Positions 16,854 to 26,742 of a stretch of 64,000 nt of DNA are shown here, one piece after another. Origin of the DNA: Spirosoma agri (lineage in GTDB: Bacteria > Bacteroidota > Bacteroidia > Cytophagales > Spirosomataceae); the NCBI RefSeq assembly GCF_010747415.1, contig NZ_JAAGNZ010000001.1, positions 1,798,001 to 1,862,000 on the forward strand, written 5' to 3'. The notes below the pieces were generated by a model that was given only the letters and a program-made list of their open reading frames with translations, was not told the origin of the DNA and made no database searches. A program made the translations under genes and the position numbers. Position 1 is the stretch's first letter. The number at the start of each line of letters is the position of its first letter.

Positions 16854-17738
16854 ATGATGAAATGCTACCTTCTCTTTTTGTTGATGCTGAGTGCTGCCTT
16901 GCCTGCTTCCGGTCAGGAACAGACTGACTATTATAAGCTTCCCGATCAGCAGCAGCACTACAAACGGGTACTTACCCGCTACGGTGGAGCCTATATTCGC
17001 AGCCGCTGGTATGTGTCTCTGGACGGGTTCGTGCGCACCGACCGAGCGAAACTTGATAATTCATTCAACGGACTGATTGCCAGTGACCGTGTTACAAAAG
17101 CCGGCTGGAGTGGGCTCATCGGCTGGGCTTATCGCGAACGGTGGGCTGTGGAAGCTGGCTATACAAATTCGCCAACCCATACTGAAGTGCTCATTAACAG
17201 CGGCATGTATCCCTACACATTTCGGTTTGCCAATGACAAGCGGGGTTTGGTTCTGCGGGGTAAACACATGATCTTGTCAACCAGTGGTCCATGGCGTCGA
17301 TCGGGATTTTGGCTGACGGGTGGCCTATGGCTAATGCCCAACACCAGCCGCGATGGGGGTAGATTCGCCTTGTCTGGTTACGGGTATCACGACCGGCACG
17401 CGGAGAAGGGTGACACAATTCGATTGATTGGACAGACCACCGTCAATGCTGCGCCGACAGCCATGATCGAGACCGGTTTGGAATACACGGTTCGTTTGAC
17501 TGACCGATTCGATATGGGTTTTTCAGCGCGTAAACTATGGGGACTCAGTAGTGCTGTCTCCACTACGGTTTCCTACAGCGTCAATAGTCGTGAAACGCAG
17601 CAGGCGCAGTTCGATGGAATGGGCAATGGCATGACGTTCGGTCTGACGATGCGGTACACGTACGCAATTAAGCGGACGGTGGCCAAGGTGCTTGATATTC
17701 AGGGAAAACGGCCCGCTGGTATCGGTAGAATTAAATAG
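16854..17738 (+). CDS. Secreted protein, probable outer-membrane beta-barrel
   Basis: A 294-residue exported protein with signal peptide MMKCYLLFLLMLSAALPASGQ. The mature sequence alternates hydrophobic and polar residues with many aromatic strand ends (WYVSLDGFVRTD, AVEAGYTNSP, GFWLTGGLWLMPN, MIETGLEYTVRL, MTFGLTMRYTYAIKR), as in small outer-membrane barrels. No named family was recognised. It is flanked by a terminator upstream and a gene-free region downstream, so it is probably its own transcription unit. Confidence 0.6.
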   Translation: MMKCYLLFLLMLSAALPASGQEQTDYYKLPDQQQHYKRVLTRYGGAYIRSRWYVSLDGFVRTDRAKLDNSFNGLIASDRVTKAGWSGLIGWAYRERWAVEAGYTNSPTHTEVLINSGMYPYTFRFANDKRGLVLRGKHMILSTSGPWRRSGFWLTGGLWLMPNTSRDGGRFALSGYGYHDRHAEKGDTIRLIGQTTVNAAPTAMIETGLEYTVRLTDRFDMGFSARKLWGLSSAVSTTVSYSVNSRETQQAQFDGMGNGMTFGLTMRYTYAIKRTVAKVLDIQGKRPAGIGRIK

Positions 17739-18246
17739 CCGAGTCAGAACTAGCCGCTTAAAAAGGTAGTAGTCTATCGAGATTGGGGGTTGATTATCAG
17801 CTGGTTGATCTGAAAATTAATGCGGTTTTTTTGCCTGAAAACTTGCGAAACAAAAAAATACAATCAATCTTTGCCCATCAACTTAATCGACTGATCCGCC
17901 AGGCAGTCTTATACACGATGATCAGGCACACATCTCAACCGGCTCCTTTGTTCGAAACGTCTGTTTCCCGGCTCCGAATGTGTAGCATATCGACAATGGC
18001 CATGTCCTGTTGTTGCTGATCCGCCGAGTAAGAGTTCATCTCTTGTCATTTGCCGTTATTGAGCGGCCAAGAAGCTAATCAAACATACTAAACCGGATGT
18101 CTGTAAGGACGAACGGAACCGACTCACCAACTAAAGTGGGGTTACTGACAACAAAAATGGTTTTTATTTAGATTATTATCCTATTAAATATATAGGATAA
18201 ATAGTTAAATAGAAAAGACACACAAACCAGGTAAACGCAACGACTC
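17739..18246. other. Gene-sparse region of about 500 bp
   Basis: No full-length gene, tRNA or known riboswitch pattern was recognised. It holds a 13-codon ORF ending in three Cys codons (17978-18019) and, just before the next gene, an AT-rich stretch with a small dyad (arms TTATCCTAT 18176-18184 and ATAGGATAA 18192-18200) that could be an operator. Confidence 0.6.
17978..18019 (+). CDS. Possible Cys-rich leader peptide (13 codons, ends Cys-Cys-Cys)
   Basis: ATG 17978 begins MCSISTMAMSCCC followed by TGA. Three consecutive Cys codons directly before the stop are the arrangement of cysteine-responsive leader peptides known in other bacteria (for example mycobacteria), where ribosome stalling at Cys codons controls a downstream gene. 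The next gene, 227 bp on, encodes a thioredoxin-fold redox protein. No ribosome-binding site is obvious and conservation could not be checked, so this may be chance. Confidence 0.25.
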   Translation: MCSISTMAMSCCC

Positions 18247-18975
18247 ATGACACTTGAATTTCAAAACGAACTTGGCGACTTCCGCCCCTTCACTACAAAG
18301 CCACGCAAGCAGAACGTAGACATACAGCCCTTGAAAACGGGCGATATCGCGCCATTTTTCAGTCTCTCGGGCGGTACCGGCGATTGGAAGGCGTCCAGTT
18401 TTAACTTCCCGAAAGCCGGACAAGGGCAGTCGTTGTCATTGCTGGATCTGGTAGCCGATAAACCAATCGTTGTTAGTTTTTATTGCCCATGCTGGGGGCG
18501 TTATGCCGAACCGTACCTGAACTCGCTGATTCGTCTCAACGACGCGCTTCAGCAGGTTGGTATCGAACTGGTCGTGCTTTCCATCGAATCGCCGAAAGCA
18601 CTCGCCCGTCAGGGTAAAAACCTGGACTTTCTGTTTGCCCATGATGCCGACCAGCAAGTATCGCGTCAGTTTGGCGTGTATAATGAAGACAGTCCGGTAT
18701 GGGATCGCGTTTCGGGAATTTCGGATGAAGCGTTTATTCCAGCCGTGTATGTGATCGGACCCGATCGGCGCATTGAGTATCACTTTCTGGACGAAAACTT
18801 CGATACACCGATTGATATTGATGCTATTGTTTCGCACGTTTGGTCGCTGAGTCCGGCTTATCCAGAGTTTGTCGATAAACCAGTTGGTCACGTAAACGCT
18901 TATGCGCAAGGCTTTTTTGCACTCTGGTTACTTGGTTTTCTGGTCGCAGCCGGTACCCAATTTATCAATCCCTGA
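18247..18975 (+). CDS. AhpC/TSA-type (thioredoxin-fold) redox protein with hydrophobic C-terminus
   Basis: A 242-residue protein with the peroxiredoxin/redoxin layout: a beta-rich start (GDIAPFFSLSGGTGDW), then VSFYCPCWGRYAEPYL holding the candidate peroxidatic Cys, ELVVLSIESP, a mid-domain FAHDADQQVSRQFGVYNED, and the closing FIPAVYVIGPDRRIEYHFLD with the cis-Pro region. The active-site CPC differs from the usual PxxxTxxC of peroxiredoxins, so peroxidase activity is uncertain. No signal peptide is visible, but the last ~20 residues (AQGFFALWLLGFLVAAGTQF) form one hydrophobic helix that may anchor the protein to the membrane. The upstream region contains a possible Cys-rich leader ORF. Confidence 0.75.
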   Translation: MTLEFQNELGDFRPFTTKPRKQNVDIQPLKTGDIAPFFSLSGGTGDWKASSFNFPKAGQGQSLSLLDLVADKPIVVSFYCPCWGRYAEPYLNSLIRLNDALQQVGIELVVLSIESPKALARQGKNLDFLFAHDADQQVSRQFGVYNEDSPVWDRVSGISDEAFIPAVYVIGPDRRIEYHFLDENFDTPIDIDAIVSHVWSLSPAYPEFVDKPVGHVNAYAQGFFALWLLGFLVAAGTQFINP

Positions 18976-19338
18976 AGCGAGTAGTTGCCTGGCTCGATCC
19001 GTGAATCGAAGCAGCAACGAATGTCAGCAGTGTGATGGTTAACAGTAAGATAGATAGGCCGTTGATCAGTTTCCCAGTGAGATGTGGGTATACCAACGCC
19101 GGTTTGTCGTTACGTTGTTCCGTCAAGTTATGGATACCGATGACCTAATTCTGCGCGTGAACATGGACCTCTTACGAGAGACAAGCAGCCGTAGCCCTAC
19201 ATAAACGCGGAAGGGCCCAAATCTAAACGTAGAATCAAGGCTATTCCGCTTATCTTTAGTGCGCACAGCAAGGCCACATACCAGTCCTTCACTGGCCTCA
19301 GTAACCATATTGACTACGATTCGATAGCTCCGGAACGC
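18976..19338. other. Intergenic stretch of 363 bp
   Basis: No convincing gene, RNA or repeat was seen. A near-match to the -7 box (TATCTTTA, about 100 bases before the next ATG) is the only promoter-like signal noticed. Confidence 0.5.
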
Positions 19339-20226
19339 ATGAAAAAACAAGTAAGTATCATCCTCCTTTTTACCTTAAGCGTTTTGCTGAGCCACGCGCA
19401 GACTCAGCCTAAGACCGTCGGTCCAGAAAAAGGCGCCCTGGTCATTGTTGGGGGAGGGAACATGGCACCTGAGTTGTGGAGCCGGTTCGTTGAACTGGCT
19501 GGTGGACCGGCAAAGGCCAATATCGTTATCATTCCAACGGCAGGTGAGGATTCGTCGGCCAGCAAAGCACCCCGTGAGACAGAACGCTTACGGAGCCTTG
19601 GTGTGAAAACCATTACGATTCTGCACACCCGCGATCCGAAAGTGTCCAATATGGAAGCATTCGTCGCTCCGCTGAAAAACGCGACAGGAATCTGGTTCGC
19701 AGGCGGGCGACACTGGCGGCTGGCTGATTCGTATCTGAATACACTGGCGCACAAGGAGTTTAATGCGTTGCTCAGCCGGGGCGGAGTAATTGGCGGTACA
19801 TCAGCCGGGGCTACGATTCAGGGTTCATTCATGGTGCGGGGCGACACGAAGGGTAATTCAATTATGATCGGTGATCATACGCAGGGCCTCGATTTTATCC
19901 ATAACGTAACGATTGATCAGCACGTGCTACGCCGGAATCGTCAGTTTGACCTGATCGATGTCATTAAATCGAAACCTGAACTGCTGGGTGTTGGCATCGA
20001 CGAAGGCACAGCTATCGTAGTGCAGCAAAATACGTTTGAGGTAATCGGTGCCTCATACGTGGCTGTTTACACCGCCGACCAAATTGCTACAAATGCCAAA
20101 TATCCATCGGGGCAGAACAGTACTGGTGGCCCGTTCTTCTTCCTCGGTAAAGGGCAGAAATTTGATTTGCAGACCCGGAAGGTGATCAACCAGCCACCAT
20201 CCCGACCCAATGAACCGGCCAGGTAA
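19339..20226 (+). CDS. Cyanophycinase-like peptidase (S51 family), exported
   Basis: A 295-residue serine hydrolase of the S51 group with a signal peptide (MKKQVSIILLFTLSVLLSHAQ). Motifs: ALVIVGGGNMAPE at the start, VIIPTAGEDSS, GIWFAGGRHWRL, the nucleophile elbow GGTSAGA, and DQHVLRRNRQFDLIDV followed by GIGIDEGTA-like VGIDEGTAIV. Cyanophycinases cleave the beta-linked Asp-Arg polymer cyanophycin; extracellular forms let bacteria use it as food. The Bacteroidota host probably does not make cyanophycin, so an external beta-aspartyl substrate is likely. It precedes metY by 81 bp on the same strand, but no functional link is evident. Confidence 0.88.
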   Translation: MKKQVSIILLFTLSVLLSHAQTQPKTVGPEKGALVIVGGGNMAPELWSRFVELAGGPAKANIVIIPTAGEDSSASKAPRETERLRSLGVKTITILHTRDPKVSNMEAFVAPLKNATGIWFAGGRHWRLADSYLNTLAHKEFNALLSRGGVIGGTSAGATIQGSFMVRGDTKGNSIMIGDHTQGLDFIHNVTIDQHVLRRNRQFDLIDVIKSKPELLGVGIDEGTAIVVQQNTFEVIGASYVAVYTADQIATNAKYPSGQNSTGGPFFFLGKGQKFDLQTRKVINQPPSRPNEPAR

Positions 20227-20280
20227 GTAAAAATTGGTCGTTGCTATCCTTCTGATTGACGGAATAAATAACGCACCTAA

Positions 20281-21594
<1,314 letters not shown>

Positions 21595-21663
21595 CGTCTG
21601 CTCCGATTCCTCTTTTGGGCGGACCGGGCCAGCGAGTGTAAACACACCATAAAACAGAAATTA

Positions 21664-23136
21664 GTGTTGAGTAAGCCAGATTATGATGCGGTTGTGGTCG
21701 GCTCCGGGCCGAATGGACTGAGTGCTGCTATTACGTTGCGGCAGGCTGGTCTATCAGTGCTCTTGTTGGAAGCGAAAGCCGACATTGGGGGAGGACTACG
21801 AACCGCAGCACTCACGCTGCCCGGTTTTGCGCACGACATCTGCTCGGCGGTTCATCCACTGGCGGCTGGTTCGCCCTTTTTCCAGAGCCTGCCCCTGGCC
21901 GAACATGGTCTGGAGTTTATTTACCCACCCCTGTCGGCCGCGCATCCATTTGACGATGGAACGGCAGCGGCACTACGACCATCGGTCGGGGAAACCGCCC
22001 GTGCTTTAGGGGTCGATGAACAGGCTTACCTGAATTTGCTGGAACCCCTGGCGCGGCACTGGCCGGCGATGGCTCAGGATGTATTGGGGCCGTTGCGTTT
22101 CCCGAAACATCCGCTCGATATGGCGCAGTTTGGTCTGGATGCGTTGCCGTCGGCGGTGCAGCTGGTCAAACGGTTCAAGACGAAGGAAGCTCGTGGTCTG
22201 TTTGGTGGGATGGCGGCCCATGCCATTCAGCCGTTATCGAATCTGACCACATCGGCCATTGCGCTGGTGCTGATGACGGCTGGGCATTTGCGCGGCTGGC
22301 CCGTTCCTAAAGGTGGTTCACAAGCCATTGCCAATGCGCTGGCTTCGTATTTTCGGTCGATTGGCGGTAAGATTGAAACGAACACGCCTATTCAGTCAAT
22401 CAGCCAGTTGCCATCGGCGAAAGTTGCTCTGTTCGATGTGACGCCGAAGCAACTGCTGACCATCGTTGGTGATCGCTTCTCGTCCGGAACGCTGAACAAG
22501 CTGTATAAATGGCAGTTAGAGCAGTATCGGTACGGTATGGGCGTGTTCAAAGTCGATTGGGCACTGGATGGACCGATTCCGTTCACGGCTCCCGAATGCC
22601 GACAGGCCGGAACCATTCATCTGGGGAGTACCTTCGAGGAAATTGCCGAAGCCGAACGATTGACCTCGTTGGGGCAGCATCCGGATCGTCCGTACGTGTT
22701 GCTGGCGCAGCAAAGTCTGTTCGATGCGACCCGTGCCCCGCAAGGAAAGCATACTGCCTGGGCTTATTGCCACGTACCCAACGGCTCTACCGTCGACCGG
22801 ACCGATGCCATTGAGCGGCAGATTGAACGGTATGCGCCCGGTTTTCGGGATCGGATTCTGGCCCGACATACCATGAACACCAGCCAGTTAGAAGCACACA
22901 ACCCCAATTATGTGGGGGGCGATATCAACGGGGGCATCATCGATATTGGCCAACTATACACCCGTCCGGTCGTAACCCTGTCCCCTTACCGAACGTCGGT
23001 GCCGGGCATTTATATCTGCTCATCGTCTACGCCACCGGGTGGGGGCGTTCATGGGATGTGTGGGTATCACGCTGCCCGTGTCGCATTGCGCGAGGGGTTT
23101 GCGTTGCCAGTGGTCGTTCCATTGGCAACGGGTTAG
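21664..23136 (+). CDS. FAD-dependent oxidoreductase, phytoene-desaturase-like (PYROXD2-like)
   Basis: A 490-residue flavoprotein starting at GTG 21664 or TTG 21667; there is no closer ATG, and the FAD motif begins within ten residues. The dinucleotide fold shows VVVGSGPNGLSAAITLRQAG, with LLLEAKADIGGGLRT holding the Glu that binds the ribose. C-terminal FAD-closing sequence YICSSSTPPGGGVHGMCGYHAA fits the amine-oxidase/phytoene-desaturase group, closest in style to the PYROXD2/CrtI-like NAD(P)/FAD oxidoreductases. No carotenoid genes are nearby, so a desaturase role is unproven. It lies about 70 bp downstream of metY. Confidence 0.85.
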   Translation: MLSKPDYDAVVVGSGPNGLSAAITLRQAGLSVLLLEAKADIGGGLRTAALTLPGFAHDICSAVHPLAAGSPFFQSLPLAEHGLEFIYPPLSAAHPFDDGTAAALRPSVGETARALGVDEQAYLNLLEPLARHWPAMAQDVLGPLRFPKHPLDMAQFGLDALPSAVQLVKRFKTKEARGLFGGMAAHAIQPLSNLTTSAIALVLMTAGHLRGWPVPKGGSQAIANALASYFRSIGGKIETNTPIQSISQLPSAKVALFDVTPKQLLTIVGDRFSSGTLNKLYKWQLEQYRYGMGVFKVDWALDGPIPFTAPECRQAGTIHLGSTFEEIAEAERLTSLGQHPDRPYVLLAQQSLFDATRAPQGKHTAWAYCHVPNGSTVDRTDAIERQIERYAPGFRDRILARHTMNTSQLEAHNPNYVGGDINGGIIDIGQLYTRPVVTLSPYRTSVPGIYICSSSTPPGGGVHGMCGYHAARVALREGFALPVVVPLATG

Positions 23137-23262
23137 CCTAAGGTGCTGATGAAGTTATAAAAATTTTCCTCATAAATCTACTTAGTCTGTAGATATTATT
23201 ATTTAGTTGCGTTCTCTACGAAAGGTTCAGTCAAATTTTGTTCACATCTAGCTTTCTGTTTT

Positions 23263-24081
23263 ATGCTGACATCGAGTAAAGTATCCGACGTGCTGACAAC
23301 TGGTTTTCTGACGGATCAACAGATTCAGTCGTTTGATAAAAATGGTTACCTGCACATAAAGGGGTTTGTTCATCGGAACGACGTGCAGCTTTTTTTGAGT
23401 GAAATGCAACGCGTAGAAGATCATTTCGTTGCCGAGAAGGTCGATAAAATAAATGGCGTTCCTATCAAATACGGTCACGATGAAACGGGCCGTCGTATTG
23501 TCCAGCGATTCGCCTTCGCATCCCTGTTTAGCTCCGTTTTGCATGACTTTTTGCAGGATAGCCGCTTACAGGAACTGACCCAGTTGCTGCAACCCTACGA
23601 GGGTCGGATTGGCGAAGAAGAAAAGGATGGGCTGGTCATCAATCACTACGTTCGCACGCCCGAAAGCAATTTCTCCCGCATGGGCTGGCACACCGATAGT
23701 CCGCGCGACTTGTTCCTAGGTCAACGTATCCGGCCAATGCTCAACGTGGGATTGCATCTGGACGATTGCCCGATGACAAACGGGGGACTGCGTGTGTTGC
23801 CCGGTACGCATAAGCAGAATACGTTACTGACCCTATTCCGCAAGCGGCAGTTTGTCGATCACCGGCCCGATCCGCGTGAAGTTGGCTTTGATATTAAAGC
23901 GGGCGATCTGACGATTCATAATGGTAGTTTGTGGCACCGGGTTCAGCAGTCCCCTTACGTTGGCGCAGAGAGCCGTCGGCGGGTGATGTACATTCCGCTC
24001 GTTACGGGTGATTATCAGCGGAAGACAGCCGCCAGCAAAACGCCATTTTACCATCGATTAGCCAGTAAAATAATTGGCTAA
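23263..24081 (+). CDS. Phytanoyl-CoA dioxygenase (PhyH) family protein
   Basis: A 272-residue non-haem Fe(II)/2-oxoglutarate oxygenase. The double-stranded beta-helix provides the iron ligands MGWHTDSPRD (His and Asp) and, about 80 residues later, LTIHNGSLWHRVQQSP (second His), with an Arg in the following SRRRVMYIPL that could hold 2-oxoglutarate. The N-terminal FDKNGYLHIKGFVH is typical of the family. Substrates of bacterial PhyH proteins are varied and cannot be inferred here. It follows the FAD oxidoreductase on the same strand after a 126-bp gap. Confidence 0.88.
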   Translation: MLTSSKVSDVLTTGFLTDQQIQSFDKNGYLHIKGFVHRNDVQLFLSEMQRVEDHFVAEKVDKINGVPIKYGHDETGRRIVQRFAFASLFSSVLHDFLQDSRLQELTQLLQPYEGRIGEEEKDGLVINHYVRTPESNFSRMGWHTDSPRDLFLGQRIRPMLNVGLHLDDCPMTNGGLRVLPGTHKQNTLLTLFRKRQFVDHRPDPREVGFDIKAGDLTIHNGSLWHRVQQSPYVGAESRRRVMYIPLVTGDYQRKTAASKTPFYHRLASKIIG

Positions 24082-24098
24082 CGGCGGACCGGATCCGT

Positions 24099-25169
24099 CT
24101 AGCGTACAGAAAATGTCAACTCAACGAATGGGTATGCTGTTGCCAGGTTATCCTTGCGGGTCATGTCGCGCTCGAAGGGACGGTTCAGGTTGTTGCCGGC
24201 CAGGTCTTCCAGTCGTCCGTCAATGCGTACTGTGTACTGACCGGTTTTCCAGGGCTGATCGGGTTTAAATAGGGCTCCTTTTTCTTCATCAACAATCGTC
24301 CATTTACCAGGAATCGGTTGACCCATTTTAGTGGAAACGTGGAGGGCTTCGGCCAATAAACTATGATCGAGTGGTTCACCAAAGGCTAGCTCAAGCGATT
24401 GGGTACTATCCGTTCGGGGCTGATGGATTGTCCAGTGGGAGGGCCTTGGCGAGAGGCTATCGCGCTGCATGGTTACAAACAGTTTCTGCGTTGTTTTTGC
24501 CAACGTAGCGCCCTGCTCATCGGGCCAGCCAGCAGAAACGGCCAGTCGGTAGTGGTTTCCGACGTGCAGTGGTGCACCCAGCCGTTTGTTTGGGATTAGA
24601 TCGCGTTTGATGCGTCCGGGGTCCAGCCAGAGGGTCAGTAGTGTACGATCAGCGTTCCAAAGCTCGGGTTGGAGGTCAAGAAATACGTTGTGTAGGGTAT
24701 CGGTCTTGTCCCTGATCAGCGAAACGAATTTCTGTGATTGCCCTTCCCGCATAGGGCGGGAGAAATGCAGGTAGATTTTCAGCAGGTTGTCGGGCAGAGA
24801 GTCCTGCGTAGGGTATACGGCTAGTAAGGTCGGCTTATCGCTGGTCGCTAGCGTCGGAACAGAGATAGTGCCAACTGGTCTGTCTTTAAACCAAACGGTG
24901 TACGTTAGCCCGCGGGTGAAGGGAATAAGCGGCTCAAAAAGAGTAGCGTCATCGACCACCTGGTAGCGACCCAGGATCGCGGTCTCTTTATTTGCCAATC
25001 GTACGGATAAGCCTTGAGTCCGTGCATCGGCGGGTTCGGCATCGAGCAATTGATTCGGAATGGAAAGGGCCGTGGCCCTATTGCCCTTCCACCGGATTTC
25101 CAGTTTGGTCTGGTCTGACTGGTGGCACGCAAACAACAAGCAACAACACAAAAAAATCAGGCTATACAT
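24099..25169 (-). CDS. Lipoprotein with SbsA-type Ig-like domains
   Basis: A 356-residue putative lipoprotein. ATG 25169 is preferred because it begins a lipoprotein signal (MYSLIFLCCCLLFAC); the frame opens upstream at 25280 but would overlap the preceding gene. Two bacterial Ig-like units are suggested: one around residues 110-235 (LLAVYPTQDSLPDNLLKIYL, FSRPM) and one around 260-350 (LELAFGEPLDHSLL, WKTGQYTVRIDGRLEDLAGN), the second ending in the common LEDxxGN motif. Likely a structural or binding protein on the cell surface. It starts 34 bp after the stop of the beta-propeller-like gene upstream, so the two probably form one operon. Confidence 0.7.
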   Translation of the reverse strand: MYSLIFLCCCLLFACHQSDQTKLEIRWKGNRATALSIPNQLLDAEPADARTQGLSVRLANKETAILGRYQVVDDATLFEPLIPFTRGLTYTVWFKDRPVGTISVPTLATSDKPTLLAVYPTQDSLPDNLLKIYLHFSRPMREGQSQKFVSLIRDKTDTLHNVFLDLQPELWNADRTLLTLWLDPGRIKRDLIPNKRLGAPLHVGNHYRLAVSAGWPDEQGATLAKTTQKLFVTMQRDSLSPRPSHWTIHQPRTDSTQSLELAFGEPLDHSLLAEALHVSTKMGQPIPGKWTIVDEEKGALFKPDQPWKTGQYTVRIDGRLEDLAGNNLNRPFERDMTRKDNLATAYPFVELTFSVR

Positions 25170-25203
25170 CACGTATAGCCTGATCGAATCCAGCCAAAAA
25201 CGC

Positions 25204-26316
25204 TTACAAATACCGATCATTGGCGGTCCAAAGATCAAGGTTGCCGTTCGACCGACGCTGAAGAATAACCATCTGCGCATCGTCCAGTTTGTCGAGTTGG
25301 ATTACGTTTGTTAACGGCAGCGATACGAAATCGACCCCGGCGGTAGCAAAGTTTTCTTCCACGGGTGTGGTCAGCGAGCCCTGATACGCTTCTATGCTTT
25401 TGTATTTCACTTTGAACACCGGACGGCTCGAATTCGCCATGATCAAAAACGAGTCATTGCCTTTTTTCATCGTGATGATGTCCAGCGGTTGATTGCCACT
25501 ACCCATTTCAGCAACGGTTCGCCCTTTCACATAGCTACCGGCCTTTAATTCATCGAGTGGAAAGAGCACCAGCGGTGTACAGGTATAACTGGCTAACAGG
25601 TACTTTTTGCCCTTTATTTCGGTCGTCGTGAAGGTTTTGATCGGGGCCATTGTCTCATATTTGCCGTGTGCCGCATGGTAGATTTCGAGCGAAGCCTGAT
25701 CCTGCTTGTTCGAGAACGGGAACGGAATACTACGGAACGTAGAACCAAATTCCTGATTCGATAAGCCACTGACCATCAGCTTTCCATCCGCGTAACCCAT
25801 ATCTGAAATGGACGCAATGCGCAGCGATTCCCCGCGCCGATCTTTAGCGTCTTCCGAGGGCGCGTTTGTCAGCGCGAGCATCGAAAAGGGAACATCATTC
25901 AGGGATACGTTCGTGATTTTGTCGCCATCGATCCGAAGCAGAACGGGTGTCCCATCGCTATGCTGTACAGCACAAAACACGTGTTTCGACTTGGGGTTAA
26001 CGGCAATGTCCTGAATGGTGATGTTCTTGACCTCAGTTCCTAAAAGAGCGGCAATTTTCTGGTCGATATTTTTAACGTCAACGGCGGTAGCCTTCTCCGC
26101 TGACTCGGCATCTTTGGTATCGACGGCAAAAACGGTTGCGCTACGTCCGTCACCGATGAACAGCACACCATCCGGTCCAAACGTCAGCGCGTTGATCGAT
26201 TTGATGGCAGGTGTTCCAACCATAAATCCGTACTGATTACGAACGGAACGGGTCGTTGTGGCCAGTAATAAAAGTCCAGCGCAGCCGATGGCTAGTATGG
26301 AATAATGTTTTTTCAT
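25204..26316 (-). CDS. Secreted beta-propeller-like protein, unknown function
   Basis: A 370-residue exported protein (signal about residues 1-22, MKKHYSILAIGCAGLLLLA). The mature part has propeller-like blades: SINALTFGPDGVLFIGDGRSA, DIAVNPKSKHVFCAV, ISDMGYADGKLMVSGLSNQ, YLLASYTCTPLVLFPLDEL and QMVILQRRSNGNLDLWTAN. No cofactor motif was recognised. Its nearest neighbour downstream on the same strand is the Ig lipoprotein, 34 bp away, which suggests a two-gene operon for a surface complex. Function unknown; family assignment beyond a propeller-like fold is not attempted. Confidence 0.65.
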   Translation of the reverse strand: MKKHYSILAIGCAGLLLLATTTRSVRNQYGFMVGTPAIKSINALTFGPDGVLFIGDGRSATVFAVDTKDAESAEKATAVDVKNIDQKIAALLGTEVKNITIQDIAVNPKSKHVFCAVQHSDGTPVLLRIDGDKITNVSLNDVPFSMLALTNAPSEDAKDRRGESLRIASISDMGYADGKLMVSGLSNQEFGSTFRSIPFPFSNKQDQASLEIYHAAHGKYETMAPIKTFTTTEIKGKKYLLASYTCTPLVLFPLDELKAGSYVKGRTVAEMGSGNQPLDIITMKKGNDSFLIMANSSRPVFKVKYKSIEAYQGSLTTPVEENFATAGVDFVSLPLTNVIQLDKLDDAQMVILQRRSNGNLDLWTANDRYL

Positions 26317-26423
26317 GTTTGCAGCCGTTAGTGTTTATGGATATACTAATAAGCGATCGAATATACGCATAATGCCTTGCGTTTCAAGGAGTTTTCACGG
26401 GATACCTAGCGTGTGCATCGACT

Positions 26424-26717
26424 TTACGACAACGGTTCGTAATCTATTTCCAGGAATGCTTTTACGTACTTTATCCAGTACGCCTGTACAAGGTATACAT
26501 GATCCGGGTGATTGGTATAGTTCGCATAAAGCCTAGCATTATCAAACTCCATCGATAATCCGTAGTCAAAGTCGTTTTTCGCACTGATTTGCTTCAGGCA
26601 TTCAAACTTTTGCACACCGGGTATCGAGGCCAGTTTAGTTACGGCCCTGAAGAAATCGTGTTCTTCCGGCGAAGCCTTTGGCCCTTTTAGCGTGAAGACA
26701 ACGGTATGACGTATCAT
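26424..26717 (-). CDS. Dabb family (stress-responsive alpha/beta barrel) protein
   Basis: A 97-residue ferredoxin-like barrel protein. The start MIRHTVVFTLKG, central PGVQKFECLKQISAKNDFDYGLSM and ending YTNHPDHVYLVQAYW match the Dabb family, whose hallmark is the N-terminal HxVxF strand and a conserved NHPxH loop. These small dimeric proteins have no single function and include polyketide cyclases and stress proteins. It precedes the ThuA gene's stop by 25 bp on the same strand, so co-transcription with ThuA and perhaps the sugar isomerase-like gene is likely. Confidence 0.9.
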   Translation of the reverse strand: MIRHTVVFTLKGPKASPEEHDFFRAVTKLASIPGVQKFECLKQISAKNDFDYGLSMEFDNARLYANYTNHPDHVYLVQAYWIKYVKAFLEIDYEPLS

Positions 26718-26742
26718 AGACGCGAGCGTTTCTGGAGGAGAC

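Noticed and set aside
17783..18019. Plus-strand frame of 78 codons in the 17.7-18.2 kb gap
   Set aside because: The start region has no promoter or family match; only its last 13 codons from ATG 17978 were retained as a possible leader peptide.
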